Source: Acidobacteriota bacterium (GTDB taxonomy: Bacteria; Acidobacteriota; Terriglobia; Terriglobales; Acidobacteriaceae). From it: a DNA stretch of 30,714 bases. The DNA is taken from contig JAJZAL010000031.1 in assembly GCA_021799405.1 (NCBI GenBank), forward strand, positions 1-30,714. The letters are read 5' to 3'. Below are positions 23,327 to 30,714 of this stretch, piece by piece. Numbering within the stretch: position 1 is the stretch's first letter; each line of letters begins with the position of its first letter. A program made the translations under genes and the position numbers. The notes below the pieces were generated by a model. The model was not told the DNA's origin. It saw only the letters and a program-made list of their open reading frames with translations, and did not search any database.

Positions 23327-25756
23327 CTAGCTGTGGCTGCCGCCGCCCGGTCCGCGCCCGCCACCGGGCCTGCGGCGACGGCGACGGCGGTTGTTATTGG
23401 ACGGACGTCCGCCGCCCGAAGACGGACCGGCATGAACCGGCGTTCCCTCGGTGCGGTTGAAGTTGGGTTCGCTCTCTTCGTCGAACTCCGCGCCTTCTTC
23501 CTCGTCGAAGTCTTCGCCGCCTTCGATCAGGATGGTGCTCTGATTGGATCGCGGCTGGCGCTCGTCAAACTCACTCCCGGGATTTCCGGAAGGAGCCGGC
23601 GCCTCGAATGACGCGGGAGCAGCGTCCTCTGCGGCGTCTGCGGAAGCCTGCGCCAGCTTGGCTTTCTGTTCCTTGATCAACGCCTTGCGGCTCAGCTTGA
23701 TGCGGTTGCCCTCGATGGCCAGAACCTTGACCATCACCTGATCGCCTTCGCGCAGCTCGTCTTTCACCTCTTTCACGCGATGCTCGGCAATCTCGGAGAT
23801 GTGCAGCAATCCGTCCGTGCCAGGAAATAGCTCCACAAAGGCGCCAAACTCCGCCAGCCGGACCACCTTGCCCAGATAGGTCTTGCCCACCTCGGGAACT
23901 GCGGTGACGTCATTGATCATCGCCATTGCCTTCTTCAGGCCATCGGCATCGCTGGAAGCAACGCTGACCTTGCCGCTGTCATCCACGTCGATCTTGGCGC
24001 CGGTCTGCTCAACAATGCCGCGGATGGTGGCGCCGCCCTTGCCGATCAGGTCGCGAATCTTGTCGACCGGAATCTGGATGGTCTCGATGCGAGGCGCATA
24101 CTGCGAGCGTTCCTGCCGCGGTCCGCTGATTGCCGCGTCCATCTTGTCCAGCAGGAAGAGCCGGCCCCGTCGCGCCTGTTCCATGGCCTGCTGCAGGATC
24201 TCGCGGGTCAGCCCGCCGATCTTGATGTCCATCTGCAGGGCGGTGATTCCCTTGCGCGTGCCGGCAACCTTGAAGTCCATGTCGCCGTAGTGGTCTTCCG
24301 CTCCGGCAATATCGGTGAGGATCGCGTAGTTGTCGCCCTCCTTCACCAGCCCCATAGCTACACCGGCGACGGCACCGCTCAAAGCAATGCCGGCATCGTA
24401 GAGCGCCAGGCTCGCGCCGCAGACCGAAGCCATTGACGATGAGCCATTGGACTCCAGAATGTCCGACACAATGCGGATGGAATAGGGCGACTCATCCGCG
24501 TTGGGAAGAACCGCGGAGACAGCGCGCTCAGCCAGAGCGCCGTGACCGATTTCGCGCCGGCCCACGCCGGACATACGGCCAGTTTCACCAACGCTGAAGG
24601 GTGGAAAGTTGTAGTGAAGCATGAAGTTTTTCCTCTGCTCGCCTTCATAGCTTTCCAAGCGCTGGCTCTCGTCCGGAGTTCCCAGCGTGGCCGTGACCAG
24701 GGCCTGCGTCTCGCCGCGCGTGAAGAGCGCCGACCCGTGCGTGCGCGGCAATACGCCGGTCTCGATGCTGATGGGGCGAATCTCATCGAAGGCGCGGCGA
24801 TCCGGGCGAATCCGGTCCTTGGTTACTTGCTCGCGGAAGATCCGCTCGCGGAGATGCTCGTAGTAATGCGCCAGCTTCTTTTTGCCCTCCGCATCCTCAG
24901 CGGGCAGCCCGGCGGCCAGTTCGTCCTTGATCTGCTTGATGAGGGCGTAACTTTCTGTCTTGCCGTGCGTCTTGGTGTCGAGGGCGTCCTTCAGGCGATC
25001 GCCGATCTTCGCCTTGAGAGCCTCGTAATAGACTGTGTCGAACTCTGGCGGAGTGAAGCTGCGCTTGGACTTGCCCGCCTTGGCCACCAGATCCTCGATG
25101 CCGGCAACAATCTTCTTAATCTGTTCATGCGCAAACTCGATGGCAGCCAGCACCACCTCTTCGGTCTCTTCCTTGGCGCCTGACTCGATCATCACAATAC
25201 CGTCTTTGTGACCGACGACCATGATGTTGACTGTGGTAAGAGCGCGCTCGGCGTAGGTGGGATTGACGACAAATTCGCCATTCACGCGGCCAATCCGCAC
25301 TGCTCCCACCGTGGTGCCGAAGGGGATGTCGGACAGAGCCAGCGCGGCGGCCGCGGCGTTGATTGCAACCACATCCGGATCGTTCTCCTTGTCGGCGGAG
25401 AAGACCAGCGCAATGATCTGCGTCTCGTTCCTGAAACCGTCAGGAAAGAGAGGTCGGATGGGCCGGTCTATCTGGCGGGCGGTCAGGATCTCCTTTTCGC
25501 TGGGCCGGCCCTCGCGCTTGATAAAGCCGCCGGGGATGCGCCCGCCGGCATAGGTGTACTCGCGGTAGTCCACGGTAAGGGGGAAGAAATCGATGCCCTC
25601 TCTGACGTCGGGCGAAGCCACGGCGGTGGCGAGAACTACGGTTTCTCCCGTGGTGACCAGTGAGGCCCCGGATGCTTGCTTGGCCATGCGGCCGGTCTCA
25701 AAGACCAAACGCTTGCCGCCGGCAAGTTCGACGGCGATTTCATGCTTGTTAGACAT
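23327..25756 (-). CDS. pnp: polyribonucleotide nucleotidyltransferase (PNPase)
   Basis: This 809-aa enzyme degrades RNA 3' to 5' by phosphorolysis and is a central part of RNA turnover. Two RNase PH domains flank a helical domain (together about 1-550). The first has SPDVREGIDFFPLTVDYREYTYAGGRIPGGF; the second has RTHGSALFTRGETQALV, SSMASVCGASLALYDAGI and the catalytic-region EDHYGDMDFKVAGT. A KH domain (IGKGGATIRGIVEQTGAKID, about 565-620) and an S1 domain (GKVVRLAEFGAFVELFPGTDGLLHISEI, about 625-690) follow. The protein is about 100 residues longer than usual because of a tail (about 691-809) that is acidic, then ends in a seven-arginine run and Gly-rich repeats. GAGGAC lies four bases before the ATG. 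The gene follows rpsO as in many bacteria. Confidence 0.97.
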   Translation of the reverse strand: MSNKHEIAVELAGGKRLVFETGRMAKQASGASLVTTGETVVLATAVASPDVREGIDFFPLTVDYREYTYAGGRIPGGFIKREGRPSEKEILTARQIDRPIRPLFPDGFRNETQIIALVFSADKENDPDVVAINAAAAALALSDIPFGTTVGAVRIGRVNGEFVVNPTYAERALTTVNIMVVGHKDGIVMIESGAKEETEEVVLAAIEFAHEQIKKIVAGIEDLVAKAGKSKRSFTPPEFDTVYYEALKAKIGDRLKDALDTKTHGKTESYALIKQIKDELAAGLPAEDAEGKKKLAHYYEHLRERIFREQVTKDRIRPDRRAFDEIRPISIETGVLPRTHGSALFTRGETQALVTATLGTPDESQRLESYEGEQRKNFMLHYNFPPFSVGETGRMSGVGRREIGHGALAERAVSAVLPNADESPYSIRIVSDILESNGSSSMASVCGASLALYDAGIALSGAVAGVAMGLVKEGDNYAILTDIAGAEDHYGDMDFKVAGTRKGITALQMDIKIGGLTREILQQAMEQARRGRLFLLDKMDAAISGPRQERSQYAPRIETIQIPVDKIRDLIGKGGATIRGIVEQTGAKIDVDDSGKVSVASSDADGLKKAMAMINDVTAVPEVGKTYLGKVVRLAEFGAFVELFPGTDGLLHISEIAEHRVKEVKDELREGDQVMVKVLAIEGNRIKLSRKALIKEQKAKLAQASADAAEDAAPASFEAPAPSGNPGSEFDERQPRSNQSTILIEGGEDFDEEEGAEFDEESEPNFNRTEGTPVHAGPSSGGGRPSNNNRRRRRRRPGGGRGPGGGSHS

Positions 25757-25903
25757 AGTGTCCTCTTTTCATTGTGTTCGCTTGGGAAATTCGTGGAAGG
25801 AAGGCGCCGCATGGCGTGGAGATGACAGCAGGACGCGCCGATACACCTAACGTGTACGCGGCAGCGGATTCTCCTGATCTGTCTGGATGATTGTGAGGCC
25901 GGA

Positions 25904-25930
25904 CTGCGCACAAGCGATAGCTGTGCGCAG
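25904..25930 (-). promoter_or_regulatory. stem-loop in the rpsO-pnp spacer, 9-bp stem
   Basis: CTGCGCACA (25904-25912) and TGTGCGCAG (25922-25930) form a perfect 9-bp stem with a 9-nt loop in the rpsO-pnp transcript. In E. coli a hairpin at the same location is cut by RNase III, which lets PNPase repress its own mRNA; a similar role here is inference from position. Confidence 0.5.
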
Positions 25931-25931
25931 G

Positions 25932-25959
25932 ACCTGGCAGCGAATGAAATTCGCCAGGT
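25932..25959 (-). promoter_or_regulatory. second stem-loop in the rpsO-pnp spacer
   Basis: ACCTGG (25932-25937) pairs with CCAGGT (25954-25959), and CGAAT (25941-25945) pairs with ATTCG (25949-25953). The result is an 11-bp stem with a 3-nt bulge and a GAA loop. It lies one base from the other stem-loop, so the two can stack. A looser TGGCCC/GGGCCA pairing lies between this element and rpsO. Confidence 0.5.
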
Positions 25960-26044
25960 ACGCCTTGGCCCCAGATTCTGCGGGGAATGTGGGCCATGAC
26001 CAATGTCCGGTCTGGGCGCTTCCGGGTCAATGCGGACTTTCTGA

Positions 26045-26311
26045 TTACTTGCGGATACCGAGTTTGCCGATCACGTCGCGGTAGCGATCCGAATCGTGCG
26101 CTTTCAGGTAGTCCAGCAGACGGCGGCGCTTGCTCACCAGCATCAACAGTCCACGCCGGGATGCGTGGTCCTTGCTGTGGGTTTTGAAGTGCTCGGTCAA
26201 TTCGCCAATCCGCTCACTCAGAATCGCGATCTGGACCTCCGGAGAACCGGTGTCCGTGTCATGGGTGCGGAAGCGTGCAATCACGTTAGTTTTCTTTTGG
26301 GTCGCCAGCAC
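26045..26311 (-). CDS. rpsO: 30S ribosomal protein S15
   Basis: This 88-aa protein is ribosomal protein S15, which binds 16S rRNA early in 30S assembly. The length matches the family, and the signature [20 protein letters not shown], followed by [19 protein letters not shown] and the basic [11 protein letters not shown], is intact. It starts at GTG (26311), with GAGGAG 11 bases upstream, a rather long spacing. It is followed by a 288-nt spacer with stem-loops and then pnp on the same strand, the classic rpsO-pnp order. The promoter should lie in the 195-nt spacer at 26312-26506. Confidence 0.97.
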   Translation of the reverse strand: MLATQKKTNVIARFRTHDTDTGSPEVQIAILSERIGELTEHFKTHSKDHASRRGLLMLVSKRRRLLDYLKAHDSDRYRDVIGKLGIRK

Positions 26312-26506
26312 GGCGTGTGTTGCTCCTCTTCTTTTCTCGAATCCACTCTTCAGTGTCTATTGTGAGATTACCATGAATGGACCCTGACTGGAAATCAAAA
26401 CCCGCAAAGGAACCATCGCGGAAAGCTATAGCCATCAACGCGCTCAGACGCGGCACGGCGGTTCGTTGAGACGCTCCATTTGCAGCCTGGTCTCGCGTTC
26501 CCGCGC

Positions 26507-27565
26507 CTATTGCTGTGCCGGCCCCAGCCAATAATTCGCCCGTGCCACGATGCGCGCCCCGTAGTCCTGCTTCGTCCGCACCCGGATGGTATGCAGGCCG
26601 GGTGCCGGATTCGAAGGGCTGAAGGAAATCAGGTAGCGATTGCGCACGTGCTTGGCGGCATTGACGACACGCTGCTCGAATCCCTTGTCACCTGCGAAAC
26701 TGGTGTATTCTCCCCCGCTCATCTGGGCAATCTCTTTGGCTACGTTCTTCTTAAATGCCTTCACGATCATCACCAGGGCGGAAACCATGTTCATGGTGGG
26801 ATCCTCGCCGGGACTTTTCACGTCATGCGTGAATTCAGCGCGCGAGGGTGAAAACGAGATGCTCATGACCAGCACGTCGGACCGGCCGATCTTCCCGATC
26901 AACTGCACCGGCTTGGTGTGCTTGCTGCCGTGATCGCGCCTCTCGCTGATCAGTAGCAGGACCCGCCTGAATCGTTCCGGTTGCGTATCCAGCAGATCGA
27001 CCCCGTAACTGATGGTGTCGAGGATGGCCGCGCCGCCATCGCCCGGCTGGAGGTTTTCGAGGGCATTCTCCACGTCGGCCTCCGAGTGCGTATAGTCGCA
27101 GATCAGGTGCGGCGCCGAATCAAAACCAATGAGGGCAGCCTCGCTTCCGGGGGAGGCAAGAAAGAGATCCAGCAGCGGACCCATCCTGGCAAGCTTGCCG
27201 AACTCGAGCACGCTCGCGCCGCCCAGTTCGACTGCCACCACCAGCGCCACCGGCGCCGTGTCCATCTCCGGCTGAACCCGGATCTTCTGCGGCACTCCAT
27301 TGTCTTCCAGGACAAAATCACTTGGTTTCAGGCCGTAAAGGATGCCGCCGCCGCGCTTCTCCACCAGTGTGGGAACCAGCACTTCCGTTGTCGTCACGCG
27401 CAGTGTGGGAGCTTCCTGCTGGCGAGGCATCGGCTTCGGAGGCTCAATCGGGGGCAGCTTTTGAGCCGTTGCCGCCGCGGCGGATCCCAGAACCATCGCC
27501 GCCGACAGAATTGCCAAAGCGGGTATTCCAATTCTCACGATCCAAATGACTCCAGACTCCATCAT
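26507..27565 (-). CDS. exported VWFA-related (acidobacterial type) domain protein
   Basis: This 352-aa protein resembles the 'VWFA-related domain' proteins that are abundant in Acidobacteriota. A signal-like segment (about 8-35) precedes a Pro-rich stretch. The pre-domain region (about 55-100) has TTEVLVPTLVEKRGG...LKPSDFVLEDNGVPQKI, a family hallmark. The VWA fold (about 105-300) contains ALVVAVELGGAS where a MIDAS DxSxS would stand, so metal binding looks weakened (E113, G115, A117). It also has GFDSAPHLICDYT, GGAAILDTISYGVDLL and VLLLISERRDHGSK. A C-terminal strand-rich part ends with IRVRTKQDYGARIVARANYWLG. GGAG lies six bases before the ATG. It starts 17 bases after the small gene upstream, so the two are probably cotranscribed. 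Confidence 0.88.
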   Translation of the reverse strand: MMESGVIWIVRIGIPALAILSAAMVLGSAAAATAQKLPPIEPPKPMPRQQEAPTLRVTTTEVLVPTLVEKRGGGILYGLKPSDFVLEDNGVPQKIRVQPEMDTAPVALVVAVELGGASVLEFGKLARMGPLLDLFLASPGSEAALIGFDSAPHLICDYTHSEADVENALENLQPGDGGAAILDTISYGVDLLDTQPERFRRVLLLISERRDHGSKHTKPVQLIGKIGRSDVLVMSISFSPSRAEFTHDVKSPGEDPTMNMVSALVMIVKAFKKNVAKEIAQMSGGEYTSFAGDKGFEQRVVNAAKHVRNRYLISFSPSNPAPGLHTIRVRTKQDYGARIVARANYWLGPAQQ

Positions 27566-27582
27566 AGGGAACTCCGCCCCGT

Positions 27583-27813
27583 TCAGGCCCGCTTGCGCAC
27601 CTCGCGGTGCAAGCGGCCCGTCCAGGCAAGAAAATCCAGCAGTTCCCGCCGCGAAGCCCAGAAAAATCCCAGGAAGCCGCGCGCCGTAAGCCCCTCAGCC
27701 CATTGGCCGGAATACGTTTCGACCCGCCAGCGCAGGTACTCGCTGCGCCACGGCGCCAGCCGGTGGCCCCGCGTCGCATTCCAGAGGAAACGGATCGGAG
27801 CGAACAAGATCAT
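27583..27813 (-). CDS. unknown 76-aa protein upstream of VWFA gene
   Basis: This short, Trp- and Arg-rich protein (APIRFLWNATRGHRLAPWRS, then YLRWRVETYSGQW, ending RRELLDFLAWTGRLHREVRK) belongs to no family I can name. Its composition is unlike chance translations, with many Trp and Tyr, and it has no clear signal or membrane helix. GGAAAGG lies just before the ATG at 27813. The 17-nt gap to the VWFA gene suggests one transcript. Confidence 0.6.
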   Translation of the reverse strand: MILFAPIRFLWNATRGHRLAPWRSEYLRWRVETYSGQWAEGLTARGFLGFFWASRRELLDFLAWTGRLHREVRKRA

Positions 27814-27869
27814 ACCCTTTCCAAGTTGAGTATAGATGGCCGCGGCTCAAACTTTGGAATGTAGGCTGG

Positions 27870-28772
27870 CTACAGCTTGTCAAAGAGGCTCCCCGAACCC
27901 AGTTGCGAAATCACGCTCATCAGCGCCGTTTGCTGCGTCTCCGCCAGGGAAAGCTGTGTAGCCACCTGGGCCGCATCGGCCTGCATCAGGTTCGTCTGGG
28001 CCGTGGTCAGTTGCGTCTTCTCGCTTGTCACCGAGTCAGAAGCAGCCGTAAGCCGGCTAATTGAGTCATCGATGACGACGCGCTGCTGCGAGAGATAGCC
28101 GAGGGCGGTATTGAGCGAGGCGGTATCCGCAGCGGCCTGCGCGGCGTTGACGGTGCCGCTGGCGTAATCAGCGACGAGGTTGTTCAGCGCGCCAAAGACG
28201 CTGTTCGCGCCGCTCCCCAAAAAGATCTGGTCGCCGGGCACATTCAATTGAACACGCTGGCCGTTGGGCGTCTCGAGATAATTGACACCCCCGTCGCCGC
28301 CGTAGCTCGTGACGGCGGGAGACGACGCAGTAGAAGTGCTGAAAGGAGCAGTGGAACTCTTGCCGCCTGCAAAGATGTATTGCCCCTGATAGCTGGTATT
28401 GGCCAGCGACTGCACTTCATCGAGAATGCCGGAGATCTGGCTGGCAACCGATTTGACATCGCCTGGACTCATGGTGCCGTTGTTGGCGCTCGTCGCCAGC
28501 GAGATCGCCTGCGTAAGCTGAGAGACCACGCTGCCCAGAGCAGAGTCCGCCACCTGCAACCGGCCCTCCACCAGACTGGAGCTTTGCGTGAAGGTGTCAT
28601 CCCGCTGGATCTGGTTGAGCAGCAGCACGTTCTCCCCGGCGGCCAACGGATCATCGCTCAGCGAGTTCACGCGCACGCCGCTTGACAGCTCCTGCGACCA
28701 TTGCTGCTGCCTGAGCTGGGTCTGATCAAGCGCATTGGCCAGGTTTGAGACATAGTTCGGATCTACCCGCAT
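27870..28772 (-). CDS. flgL: flagellar hook-associated protein 3 (hook-filament junction)
   Basis: This 300-aa protein is the HAP3 junction subunit joining hook and filament. It is exported by the flagellar type III machinery. The N-terminal flagellin-like helix reads RVDPNYVSNLANALDQTQ, with LSSGVRVNSLSDDPLAAGENVLLLNQI, and the C-terminal helix has LTTAQTNLMQADAAQVATQLSLAETQQTAL. The middle variable part has QYIFAGGKSSTAPF, typical of FlgL. The ATG at 28772 has GGAGAG five bases upstream; a longer reading to 28856 would overlap flgK and is rejected. It lies 61 bases after flgK. The length fits the family. Confidence 0.93.
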   Translation of the reverse strand: MRVDPNYVSNLANALDQTQLRQQQWSQELSSGVRVNSLSDDPLAAGENVLLLNQIQRDDTFTQSSSLVEGRLQVADSALGSVVSQLTQAISLATSANNGTMSPGDVKSVASQISGILDEVQSLANTSYQGQYIFAGGKSSTAPFSTSTASSPAVTSYGGDGGVNYLETPNGQRVQLNVPGDQIFLGSGANSVFGALNNLVADYASGTVNAAQAAADTASLNTALGYLSQQRVVIDDSISRLTAASDSVTSEKTQLTTAQTNLMQADAAQVATQLSLAETQQTALMSVISQLGSGSLFDKL

Positions 28773-28833
28773 GAGTTCTCTCCAAGAAAAAGCCGGCTGC
28801 CAGCTTTCAGCCGCCTGCTCACCCTCTGTTGCA

Positions 28834-30303
28834 TCAAGAGACCGCAGTTTGCACACCCAGATTCAGCGCCGACGCAATCACGGTATTGAGAATTGTGAAC
28901 ACCTCTGACGCCGCCTGATAGCTTCGCTCGAACTGCTGCAGCGATGCCGCCTCGTCGTTGAGATTCACACTGGAAAGTGCGTTGTTCTGCGTCTGGAGCT
29001 GCGTCACCGAGGCATTCTGCGCGGTGTTCTCGGTCTGTACCTGCGCAACCGTCGAGCCCAGAGTCGTCACAAAGTTAGAGTAGTAACCCGAAGGAGTCAG
29101 CCCGCCCAGAAGCGTCTGCCCGCTCGCCAGAGTCGTCCCGCCGGGCAGCGTGAGTCCGCTCAGAATCGGCGGATCCCCAAGATCGGCCAGGTCGGCCATC
29201 GCCGTCGCGTTCGCGTTGTCGCCCGTCGCCGCTCCCGCCGCGGACGCCGCAATCCGGCTGGGGTCGGTCATCACAACGCTCATTGCCGCCGCGCTGCCCG
29301 CCACCTGCGTGGGACTTGAAAAGATATCGGCGCCGCTTGTCCCGTTCAAGTCCGTGCCCGCATGGTTCTGGGCATTCACCTCAACCGAAACGCCATACGC
29401 CAGTTGATCGAGCGAGCCGAGTACGTTCGGAATGTCCTGGTCGCGTGCCGTCAGATACCCGCCCAGTTCGCCGCCCCCGCCGGCCAGTTGCGTGGTCACA
29501 TCCGTCGTCCCCAGAAAGAAATGCGTAACGCCATCGACTGCTCCAGTCGTCAACGGAACGGTGGTCCCCTCGGAGACCAGCAACTGGCCGGAGGTCGTCG
29601 TAATCGACAAGCCATTGCCGCTCGTCGTCACCTGGTTGATCCCGATGAGTTGCGAAAGCTGGCTCAGATCCTGCTGGCGCATGTCTTCGAGAGCGCCGGC
29701 ATCGCGGCTCGGCGAGGCGGATTCGATTTGCAGATTGAGTTGTGCGATCTCACCCGTCAGTGCATTCACCTGGGTCGCCGCCCCGGCAGCCTCCTGATTC
29801 AGCGCGGCACTTTGCGAGTTCAGACCGGCAGCGGCATTGGAGATATCACCCGCCAGCGTAGACGCCGTGGAAAGCACCTGCTGGCGGAGCGCATTGTTGG
29901 TTGGATCTGCTTCCAGAGACGAGAATGAGCTGAAGAAGCTGCTGATATCGTTTCCTATATCGCCAGCGCTCGAACCAGCTGAACCCGTGTCTGGCGTAAA
30001 CAGCGCCTCAATCGAGTTCAGTGCCGCCAGCCGCGTTCCCGAGGCCGAGGCCAGTTGTTGCTGCTGGTCCAGGCGGCCGGTCAGCACGCGATCCCGCACC
30101 GAGGTCGCGCCCGTCTCCGTCACGCCCGCCCCATTGGCGATCCCGTTGATCACAATGGGCGGGTTCTCCTGCCAGTTGGGCGTCTCCCGCGTGTATCCGG
30201 AAGTGTTTGCGTTCGCGACGTTGTTGGCCACCACGTTCAGCGCCGCCTGATCGGCGTCCAAAGCCTGCGTGATTAATCCGAATGCGGAGCTAATCGTCCC
30301 CAT
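28834..30303 (-). CDS. flgK: flagellar hook-associated protein 1
   Basis: This 489-aa protein is the HAP1 subunit that sits between the hook and FlgL. The N-terminal motif LDADQAALNVVANNVANANTSGYTRE and the C-terminal NLNDEAASLQQFERSYQAASEVFTILN are the flagellar rod/hook-family ends that pack into the axial core. FlgK character is given by the long first third with RDRVLTGRLDQQQQLAS, EALFTPDTGSAGSS and MRQQDLSQLSQLIGI. The ATG at 30303 has AGGAG five bases upstream; the open frame runs on upstream to 30492 but there lies antisense-like over flgN. The start overlaps flgN by 14 bases. The middle region is Ser/Ala/Thr-rich, as usual. Confidence 0.94.
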   Translation of the reverse strand: MGTISSAFGLITQALDADQAALNVVANNVANANTSGYTRETPNWQENPPIVINGIANGAGVTETGATSVRDRVLTGRLDQQQQLASASGTRLAALNSIEALFTPDTGSAGSSAGDIGNDISSFFSSFSSLEADPTNNALRQQVLSTASTLAGDISNAAAGLNSQSAALNQEAAGAATQVNALTGEIAQLNLQIESASPSRDAGALEDMRQQDLSQLSQLIGINQVTTSGNGLSITTTSGQLLVSEGTTVPLTTGAVDGVTHFFLGTTDVTTQLAGGGGELGGYLTARDQDIPNVLGSLDQLAYGVSVEVNAQNHAGTDLNGTSGADIFSSPTQVAGSAAAMSVVMTDPSRIAASAAGAATGDNANATAMADLADLGDPPILSGLTLPGGTTLASGQTLLGGLTPSGYYSNFVTTLGSTVAQVQTENTAQNASVTQLQTQNNALSSVNLNDEAASLQQFERSYQAASEVFTILNTVIASALNLGVQTAVS

Positions 30304-30649
30304 GCCTGCTCCTCGTGCCATTCCGGTCCCAGCCTGCCGCCTGCCCGTACTCAAACCGCCCTTCACGCAAATCACGCAAGCGCCGCATGACGCCCAAATT
30401 CGCGCGGGTTGCACCGAGGACACGCTCCAACACCGCCATCTCCCCCGTGGCCTCGCGCGCCTGGCAAGCCAATCGCCTCCGCTGCCCCGCATGCATGGCT
30501 TCCAGATCCCGGCTCAGCGCCTGGCACGACAATGCCAACTCCTCAAGCCTGTCCGCGTCCAGAAGAGCCAGCGCCCGCGATGCTTCCACTACCAGATTCC
30601 TCAGCGCTGGTTGCTCCCCGCGCTCTTTGATCCCATGCATCGCTCGCAT
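30290..30649 (-). CDS. flgN: FlgN-like flagellar export chaperone
   Basis: This 119-aa, mostly helical protein lies immediately upstream of flgK and overlaps it by 14 bases, the usual place for FlgN, the export chaperone of FlgK and FlgL. Leu/Ala/Arg heptads (VVEASRALALLDADRLEELALSCQ, LERVLGATRANLGVMRRLRD) are consistent with a coiled-coil chaperone. Sequence conservation in this family is low, so the name rests largely on context. The ATG at 30649 has GGGAG eight bases before it; an ATG at 30640 is equally possible. The remaining 65 bases to the window edge show no gene. Confidence 0.75.
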   Translation of the reverse strand: MRAMHGIKERGEQPALRNLVVEASRALALLDADRLEELALSCQALSRDLEAMHAGQRRRLACQAREATGEMAVLERVLGATRANLGVMRRLRDLREGRFEYGQAAGWDRNGTRSRHGDD

Positions 30650-30714
30650 TCCTTTCGCTCCCGCCGCAATCCATCCTTGCCGTTTCCGTCGCGGATGGCC
30701 CCCAGGTCAGCCGC

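Noticed and set aside
25749..25772. Seven-codon frame (MKRGHYV) overlapping the pnp start, as a leader peptide
   Set aside because: It has no ribosome site of its own and is short enough to occur by chance.
27821..27857. Imperfect hairpin downstream of flgL as a terminator
   Set aside because: The 10-bp pairing has two bulges, a 15-nt loop and no T run, and it touches the ribosome site of the next gene; support is too weak.
30304..30492. 63-residue N-terminal extension of FlgK
   Set aside because: It overlaps flgN in another frame, lacks FlgK similarity, and the ATG at 30303 has a strong AGGAG.

Overview
The window looks like a chromosomal segment of a high-GC Acidobacteriota bacterium, most likely class Terriglobia. 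Three things suggest this: a protein of the acidobacterial 'VWFA-related' type, a DUF1800/DUF1501 secreted pair, and an ETF-linked membrane FeS oxidoreductase next to etfBA. Taxonomy is inferred from gene content only. I see no rRNA, tRNA, CRISPR array, insertion sequence or phage gene. Most of the window reads as core or lineage-typical DNA rather than an accessory island.

Layout. 1-3146: a small zinc-ribbon protein and a large Slt-type lytic transglycosylase, both on the minus strand. 3343-7775 (plus): an ECF sigma factor overlapping a small HX3CX2C zinc-binding candidate anti-sigma factor, then the secreted DUF1800-DUF1501 pair. 7834-9396 (minus): a secreted S10 serine carboxypeptidase. 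9476-10784 (plus): two tandem cyclophilins, one exported and one cytoplasmic. 10938-13365: a divergent nucleotide-sugar 4-epimerase and UDP-HexNAc 6-dehydrogenase pair, probably supplying an acidic amino sugar for a surface polysaccharide. 13457-17100 (plus): a compact operon for ETF:quinone electron transfer (membrane FeS protein, EtfB, EtfA). 17128-19944 (plus): a HAD phosphatase, a small lytic transglycosylase and a YbhN/LPG-synthase-type membrane protein. 19970-21352: a DUF502 membrane protein (minus), divergent from an unknown coiled-coil, single-TM protein (plus).

21353-23140: a 409-nt AT-rich leader with a promoter candidate and a 14-bp palindrome. It precedes an apparently solitary GvpL/GvpF-type gas-vesicle protein gene, which converges on an unknown 136-aa protein. 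23327-26311 (minus): the conserved rpsO-pnp pair, with strong stem-loops between the genes and a clear terminator after pnp. 26507-27813 (minus): a VWFA-type secreted protein with a degenerate MIDAS motif and a small hypothetical protein upstream. 27870-30649 (minus): flgN-flgK-flgL, the hook-filament junction genes and their chaperone, so the organism is probably flagellated.

No clearly new multi-gene system is visible. The best leads are the orphan GvpL/F gene with its unusual upstream region, the redox-sensor-like ECF/zinc-protein pair, the rpsO-pnp intergenic RNA structures, the disordered acidic/arginine-rich tail of PNPase, and the ETF:quinone operon.
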